Below, in pieces: positions 59,130 through 64,000 of a stretch of 64,000 bases of DNA. The position numbers and the translations under genes were made by a program. This DNA comes from Sambucus nigra (Eukaryota; Streptophyta; Magnoliopsida; Dipsacales; Adoxaceae): assembly GCA_949130495.1 (NCBI GenBank), contig OX422213.1, positions 202,733,660 through 202,797,659 on the forward strand. Reading direction: 5' to 3'. Below the pieces are notes generated by a model, which was not told where the DNA came from, did not search any database, and worked only from the letters and a program-made list of their open reading frames with translations. Position 1 is the stretch's first letter, and every line of letters begins with the position of its first letter.

Positions 59130-59537
59130 TTTTTAAATATGTACTAAGATTAGCAACATAATTTTACCGTTACTAATTTTGAATATTACCGTTACTATTA
59201 GTAACATAAATTCACCGTTACTAATTTTGAATTTTACCGTTACTATTAGTAACAGAATTTCACTGTTGCTAATCACGAATTTTCCGTGACTATTAGTAAC
59301 ATAATTTTTCGTTACTATTAGTAACACAAATTTAGCGTTACGAATTCTGAATTTTACCGTTACTATTAGTAACAGAATTTACCATTACTAATTCTGAATT
59401 TTACCGTTACTATTAGTAACAGAATTTTACCGTTACTAGCTTCGTGCCCCACGCCTTTTTTCTAATGGAAAAATTGTGTTACTAATATTTTTAGTAATGG
59501 TAAAATTGTGTTACTAATGGCGTGTTTTGGTGTAGTG
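59130..59537. repeat. CACTA-2 right terminus and subterminal array
   Basis: About nine alternating inverted words, TTACCGTTACTA and TTAGTAACA(G/T)AATTT, at 30-55 base spacing, ending in the terminal repeat at 59523-59537. The perfect palindrome GTTACTATTAGTAAC recurs. These are the likely binding sites for the tnp1-type protein. Confidence 0.9.
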
Positions 59538-59540
59538 CAC

Positions 59541-60342
59541 AACAGGATCCTCTTGCATTGGTATCCACTGATTAACCTCAGCAATCGATATTCCTATCTT
59601 CTTCAGTCGTAGAGGTTTAAACTCCACAAGGTCAGATGTAGAGAATCAAGTTTATAAGAGTTTGAACATGTCCGGTGTTCTTTTAGGGTTTAATAAATCT
59701 CAACAAATCATTCAAGGGATTTGATTTGGAAAAGAAAATATTTTTAAACAAACTTGGGTTTGTAGACCTTTTGGATATGCATAACAAAACAAATCTCACC
59801 AAAAGTTCTAACAAAAACTGATACCAAGACCCCATTTTATAGAAGGCACAATTTTAAGGCGACACAAATTTCAAAAAATGTCGTTAGAATGAAAACTGAA
59901 CTTCATTCAAATGAAAATACCATCTCATTCGAACCAAGGCAAAACTTGTTCAAATGAAGATCCAATCTCATTCAAACTAGCTTCGAATGATGTTCGAACA
60001 AATTAGGTTCTGTAAATAGAATAAACCCGTTTGTTGTTCGTTGGAAGTTCATTTGAACGAACTCTCAATCTCGTTCGAACGAAAATAGAAATAAATAAAA
60101 CTCTTTTGAAAAAATTGCCTCGAATAAATTATAAATCAATCCCTTAATAAAGTGTTTATACGAAGATCAAAACCCTATACCTTCTCGATGGTTGTAGTGA
60201 CGTTATTAACTCATTCGATGTTCGTTTGTTGCTCAGTTACTAACTTGTGTTCACTTCAAGTTCTTGAGAAGTATATGATGATGACGATGTAACGAAAATT
60301 CTAAACTAAAATAGGTGATGAATTATAAAACTTGCTTTTACA
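59541..60342 (-). repeat. E5 3' LTR, proximal part
   Basis: On the minus strand it begins TGTAAAAGCAAG right after the polypurine tract and is interrupted by CACTA-2 at 59540. It contains a TTCGAA-word cluster and a TATA box. Confidence 0.65.
59833..60083 (-). promoter_or_regulatory. TTCGAA word cluster and TATA box, E5 LTR
   Basis: Eight or so variants of TTCGTTCGAACGAA, TTCATTTGAACGAA and ATTCGAA lie at 59900-60083. On the element's strand they precede CTATAAAATGGGG (59845 downward) by about 50 bases. The layout matches that of the other LTRs in this window, but with a different word. Confidence 0.5.
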
Positions 60343-60344
60343 AA

Positions 60345-60356
60345 TCTCCCCCTTTG
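60345..60356 (-). other. E5 polypurine tract
   Basis: The minus strand reads CCAAAGGGGGAGAT directly before the LTR start TGTAAAAG at 60342. This is the typical copia (SIRE-type) polypurine sequence. Confidence 0.75.
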
Positions 60357-61844
60357 GATATTCTGGTACAAACACAAACCAAAAATAAAAACCCTAAGAT
60401 AAGTACAACTAATTCCCTCCTAAACCCGAAAAGGAAAAGACACAAAAGTGTTTTTCTTCAACTAAAAGTCTGTATCACGTAGTCCATGAAATTATCAAGG
60501 TGGAAAAGACCTACACACATGAAGCAAAAAATAGATACCACGTGATGTATGGAGTTAGAAGAAAACATAAAAACTGCCCCTCAATATGTCCTCACTCTTT
60601 TTGTCCATAATAAATAAAGGCTTAGAAACTAATCCTAAAATGTTAGCATCACGTGAAACTAAATTTGAAATATCATCACAAAGATAAATAATTCAGCATA
60701 TGAGGTAAGAATTGAATGAAGCAACCAACTATTTTTTAGAACTATTCAAATATTTTGAGTATATTACCAATAAATGTGTACAAAAATACATATAAGTACA
60801 AATAAAAATAGTCACACTATGGAGTAGCACGAAAATATCTAAATCATGGAAATGGAATGAATTTGTGTGAACTTAAATCCCGAGAAAATTAGCATATATG
60901 AAGCAAAGGTGCACGAAGACAAAGTGATAGCCATAAAGAAAGAACTCAATTTCAACCTTCGGTATAAAAATGTTGAACGAAGTGAAATTGACTCGACTTA
61001 TTTAAATTGCCATGAATTTAATGCTTCTTAAATCAATAAGGCCAAACTATTTAATGTTTTTGAAGAATTTTCATTGTGCAAACCCATTGATCTTCAGCTG
61101 ATAGCACCCTTAAAATCTCACATTTTATGTATTCACTCTAGAAATATTCAAGGAATCATAATGATCATGATAGTGAAGCATCAATGAAATAAAAAAAATT
61201 CGCTTATGCATTTTTATTTTTTGTGTGCTGAAATAATCTTTTAGGCTCTTGCCAATGGCAACCTTTAATACAAAGAAGATTTCTTCTTTCGTAGACTCTT
61301 TCCATTTTTTAGAACAGAAAACAAATTTTCTAGGAAAGAAATCCTATCAATGGTTATTACAAGCACAATTTATTCCTAGTACATTTGGTTCGTTATTATG
61401 CACGATTGAGATGAGAACATCGTATTCGACATGTGGCAAGTAAGCACAATGTTCAAAAAGTTCACACATGTGTGAAATAAAGGCGATAAAGAGTCTAGTA
61501 TGATGGAAGTAATCATCAAAGAACAACGAAATTCTAACCATGCGTTATTAAGCACATTAAAGAAATGAAGCCAAGTCTCATAACACCATGAATAAGTCAC
61601 ATGAATGGATGGAATGAAGTTGTGATTCGAACATATTAAATGCACATCCATAAATGGTGTAAAAAAAATACAAAAATATTTTTGAATTTTTCAACTTTTT
61701 TTTATCAAAGATAAAATCTTCTTGAAAAGATTTTAAACTTTTTCTAAAAGAAAAGAAAATATTTTTGGATTTTTTTATAAAAAATATAAACATAGAAATA
61801 CAATCTAGTAATAGGTACAAAAGATAGAAATATGATAATCACCC
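60357..61844. other. E5 region between pol and 3' LTR, no gene recognised
   Basis: In SIRE-type copia elements this position can hold an envelope-like ORF. Only short, Lys/Phe-rich or hydrophobic minus-strand frames occur (61376-61820), and none has a recognisable family feature. The region may be a decayed extra ORF or plain 3' untranslated sequence. Confidence 0.45.
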
Positions 61845-62938
61845 TAAACTAGATGCAATATCCAATTTCAATCAATCACGCGAATACCCAAACACTTCTT
61901 AAGATCCTCAAATCTAAGTGCATCTCAAGGTTTAGTAAAAATACCGGCCAACTGAAGTTTGGTACTCACAAAACTTAAGGACTTGATATTCTCCTCAATA
62001 AGATCATGAATGAAGTGCTCACGAATCCTAAAATACTTCGTATGACAATGTTGGACCATATTATGAGAAATGTGGATTGCACTCATATTATCACAATAAA
62101 TAGTCATTGTGCCTTGTGTAATACCTTAATATTGCAACATTTTCTTCATCCACAGGAGTTGTGTGCAACAACTCCCGTTGACAATATACTCGGTCTCTAC
62201 CTTGGACAAAGACATGGAGTTTTTCTTCTTACTCAACCAAGAGACAATATCACTCCCAAAGCAAAAGAATCCACCCCGGGTTCTTTCACAACCATCAACA
62301 TCCCCGACCCAATCGACATCCAAATAAGCCAAAAAACGGTTATCAGTATCAAAGGAATACCAAATACCATAAGAAAGAGTGCCACTAACATATTTGATGA
62401 TACTTTTAAGTGTAAGAAAGTGAGACTCTTTTACGGATGCTCGGTAACATGCACAAAATCCAACGCTAAAGTCTACGTCGGGATGGCTAGAGGTTAAGTA
62501 GACGAGATTACCTATCATACTACTGTAAAGCATGATAAGTTCCTAGCATATTTAGGTTGAGATATAAATATTCCATCATCGAGTTGACGCACTTCGAGAC
62601 CTAAGAAGAACGTGAGTTCACCAACCATGCTCATCTCATACTCACTCTTTATATCCTCCTCAAATGTGTGAGCATGTTGGCAACAAATGGATCTAATGAC
62701 TATATCATCCACATAGACTTGGGCAACTAATATAGCACCACCCTCTCTCCTAATATGCAACTTCATATCAACCCCCCCTTCTCTTAAAGCCACGAGCTAA
62801 GAGATAAGAAGTTATCCTTTCATACCAAACCATACAAGGCCTTCTTTAGATAAAATACATGTCCCGGGTGATTTGGATCTTTAAACTCCTTTGATTGTTC
62901 CTAGTCCTGAAGAATGCCATTAAGGAAGGCACTCTTAA
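61845..62938 (-). pseudogene. E5 copia pol: reverse transcriptase C-half and RNase H
   Basis: Minus strand. AFLNGILQD, then HVFYLKKALYGL with the KQAPRA segment missing before VWYERITSYLLARGFKR (62930-62790). The polymerase motif AQVYVDDIVIRS is intact at about 62710. EYEMSMVGELTFFLGLEV, ISQPKYARN and SMIGNLVYL follow. RNase H shows FLAYLDVDWVGDVDGCERTR, SKKKNSMSLSKVETEYI, IYCDNMSAIHISHN and HFIHDLIEE, ending GIFTKP (61925) and DALRFEDLRKCLGI. There are frame changes near 62520 and 62115 and a few stops. The 5' part (gag, protease, integrase, fingers of the polymerase) is cut away by E6 at 62939. It is a Ty1/copia remnant, probably SIRE-like from its tail. Confidence 0.88.
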
Positions 62939-64000
62939 TGATAAGCACCCAAAGTGTAGATTTTATACACCAAATAGACATATTTTAGTTGCTAAATTCT
63001 CGAAAAATTGAGTCTTATATGCGTAAATATTTAATGTCCAGGCTTGATCGCCATTTGCATAGTTTGATGCTTATTTCAAGGCAAATGTGCAATTTATGCA
63101 GCTAATTCCCCAATCTCGTACCTTACCTAAGCCTAACCTAGCCCAAACCATCACCCGATCCCCGTGTGTTTTTAGTTTGTGTTTTTTAGATTTTTTTAGA
63201 TTTTTATTTTATGTTATTTTATTTAGAATTTTCTAGGATTTATTTTCTATTTTTATATTTCTTTTTAATTAGTGTATTTTATTTATATTTGTATTATTTT
63301 TTAACTTTTAATCTTTATTTTATTAGGATTAGTTTTTAGTAGTTCATTTTTAGTTTATAAGATTTTATATTTTATAGGACTATAGTTTTCATTTTTATCA
63401 GATTTTTCATTTTTATTTCTTTTCTTTTATTATTTTATTTTTTTTAGATTTGGATTTTATTTTTAATTGATTTTAATTTTTTAGTTAAGTAGTTTTATTT
63501 TTTGGTACAATCTAAACACACACACACACATACACACATTACCCATACACACCATTTACACCTAAACTAAACCCCCCACTCACACCTTAATACCATACAC
63601 CCTCACACACTAAATCATCCGCTACTTCATCTTCTACCTCTCACCATCTCACTCTCTCTCCTACTCCATTAACACAACAACACCCACCTTTTCACTCTCT
63701 CACCTCACACCCACCAATCAAACCTCCACCATAACCGAACACCACCACCAGATAAATAGATAACTCCCTAACCCAAATCCGGTCAGACCCATCTCCACCC
63801 CTCAACCCGATCGTGACCGAACCCAACCCATACCATCCTATTTGACCCATTTCCCGCCGGCATCATCCAACAACTGCTCCTAACCCGCAACCCGTACACT
63901 ACCATCGCTAGGAAATCGAACCCGCTGCTTAAACCGGCGACCCGAAACCCCCATCGCGCCCGACCTCCGACCCACTCCATCTAACCCCCTGCCATGGCCG
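62939..64000 (+). repeat. E6: start of another LTR (gypsy type), runs off window
   Basis: The copia reading frame ends abruptly at 62938. The new sequence starts TGATAAGCACCCAAAGTGTAG, a plausible LTR start. It is followed by a long T-rich block (63170-63500), a CA-rich block, and a CCACC/CCGACCC-rich block (from 63730). This base composition is typical of long Tat/Ogre- or Athila-type LTRs. No end is in the window. Open frames at 63783-63980 are composition artefacts. Orientation and family are inferred. Confidence 0.5.

Larger units (their letters stand above)
45981..59537 (+). mobile_element. CACTA-2: En/Spm-type transposon, 13.6 kb, with gene cargo
   Basis: Terminal repeats CACTACACCAAAACA (45981) and TGTTTTGGTGTAGTG (ending 59537) are perfect inverse complements. 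They are flanked by the duplication CAC (45978-45980 and 59538-59540). Subterminal arrays of GTTACTATTAGTAACA type occur at both ends. The plus strand carries a tnp2 gene (47050-50550) and a tnp1-type gene (50739-52404). A cargo region of about 6 kb with host exon fragments follows. The ends look functional; the transposase gene does not. Confidence 0.95.
45816..62938 (-). mobile_element. E5: minus-strand Ty1/copia element split by CACTA-2
   Basis: Minus-strand pol (62938-61845), a 1.5-kb noncoding stretch, a polypurine tract (60356-60345) and an LTR starting TGTAAAAGCAAG at 60342 are in retrotransposon order. CACTA-2 cuts the LTR at the CAC duplication. The minus strand reads smoothly across GATCCTGTTGTG and GGACGGTGCTGG when CACTA-2 is removed, so LTR sequence probably continues from 45980 down towards 45816. 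The far LTR end is not sharply defined. The 5' part of pol is replaced by E6 at 62939. Confidence 0.6.

Noticed and set aside
59130..59537. Regularly spaced short repeats resembling a CRISPR array
   Set aside because: Words are palindromic, spacing varies, and they lie in the CACTA-2 subterminal region; the genome is a plant.
62006..62497. 163-codon plus-strand frame
   Set aside because: Shadow of E5 RNase H and reverse transcriptase on the minus strand.

Overview
This window looks like repeat-dense, gene-poor nuclear DNA of a flowering plant. It is AT-rich and contains (TA)n, (CA)n and (CT)n runs. It carries Ty3/gypsy and Ty1/copia LTR retrotransposons, an RNase H-bearing L1-type LINE, two En/Spm (CACTA) transposons, MITEs and likely Helitron ends. 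All spliced fragments of ordinary genes that I recognise are plant families. I see no intact host gene. Every protein-coding stretch is a transposon gene or a captured exon, and nearly all carry stops or frameshifts. The species cannot be named from the sequence alone.

Layout, left half (1-43791). E0 is a minus-strand gypsy element entering from the left edge: gag at 938-2029, primer-binding site at 2145-2156, 3.6-kb LTR at 2159-5761. It abuts the remnant 5' LTR of a plus-strand gypsy element, E1 (5762-7150), which is followed by a LINE (7151-8252), a decayed E1 reverse transcriptase, a polypurine tract and the E1 3' LTR. That 3' LTR has been broken into three pieces (10947-11180, 14088-15400, 42562-43791). 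A 2.9-kb solo LTR lies in the first gap (11181-14087, duplication ACTTC). The second gap holds gypsy element E2 (15401 to about 26721) and CACTA-1 (26725-42561, duplication ATG). The E2 5' LTR itself holds two fold-back MITEs and another solo LTR (17434-19485, duplication TAAAG). CACTA-1 carries broken tnp2 and tnp1-type genes, a Helitron-like terminus, and a 10.3-kb Tat-lineage gypsy element, E3 (31711-41978), with an antisense extra ORF.

Layout, right half (43792-64000). A copia 5' LTR region and the start of gag (E4) lead into a minus-strand copia element (E5). E5 is split by CACTA-2 (45981-59537, duplication CAC). CACTA-2 has a nearly full-length but disabled tnp2 transposase gene, a tnp1-type gene with recognisable introns, and an approximately 6-kb cargo region. 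The cargo contains same-strand exon fragments resembling host genes: a NusB-type protein, a BOI-type RING ligase and a RETICULATA-RELATED protein. It ends at a Helitron-like CTAG terminus. E5 reverse transcriptase/RNase H follows and is cut at 62938 by the start of a further LTR (E6) that runs off the window.

The feature I find most unusual is shared across families. In six different LTRs, from both gypsy and copia elements, a cluster of a short self-complementary word (ATCGAT, GTGCGCAC or TTCGAA based) sits about 25-75 bp upstream of a TATA-like box.
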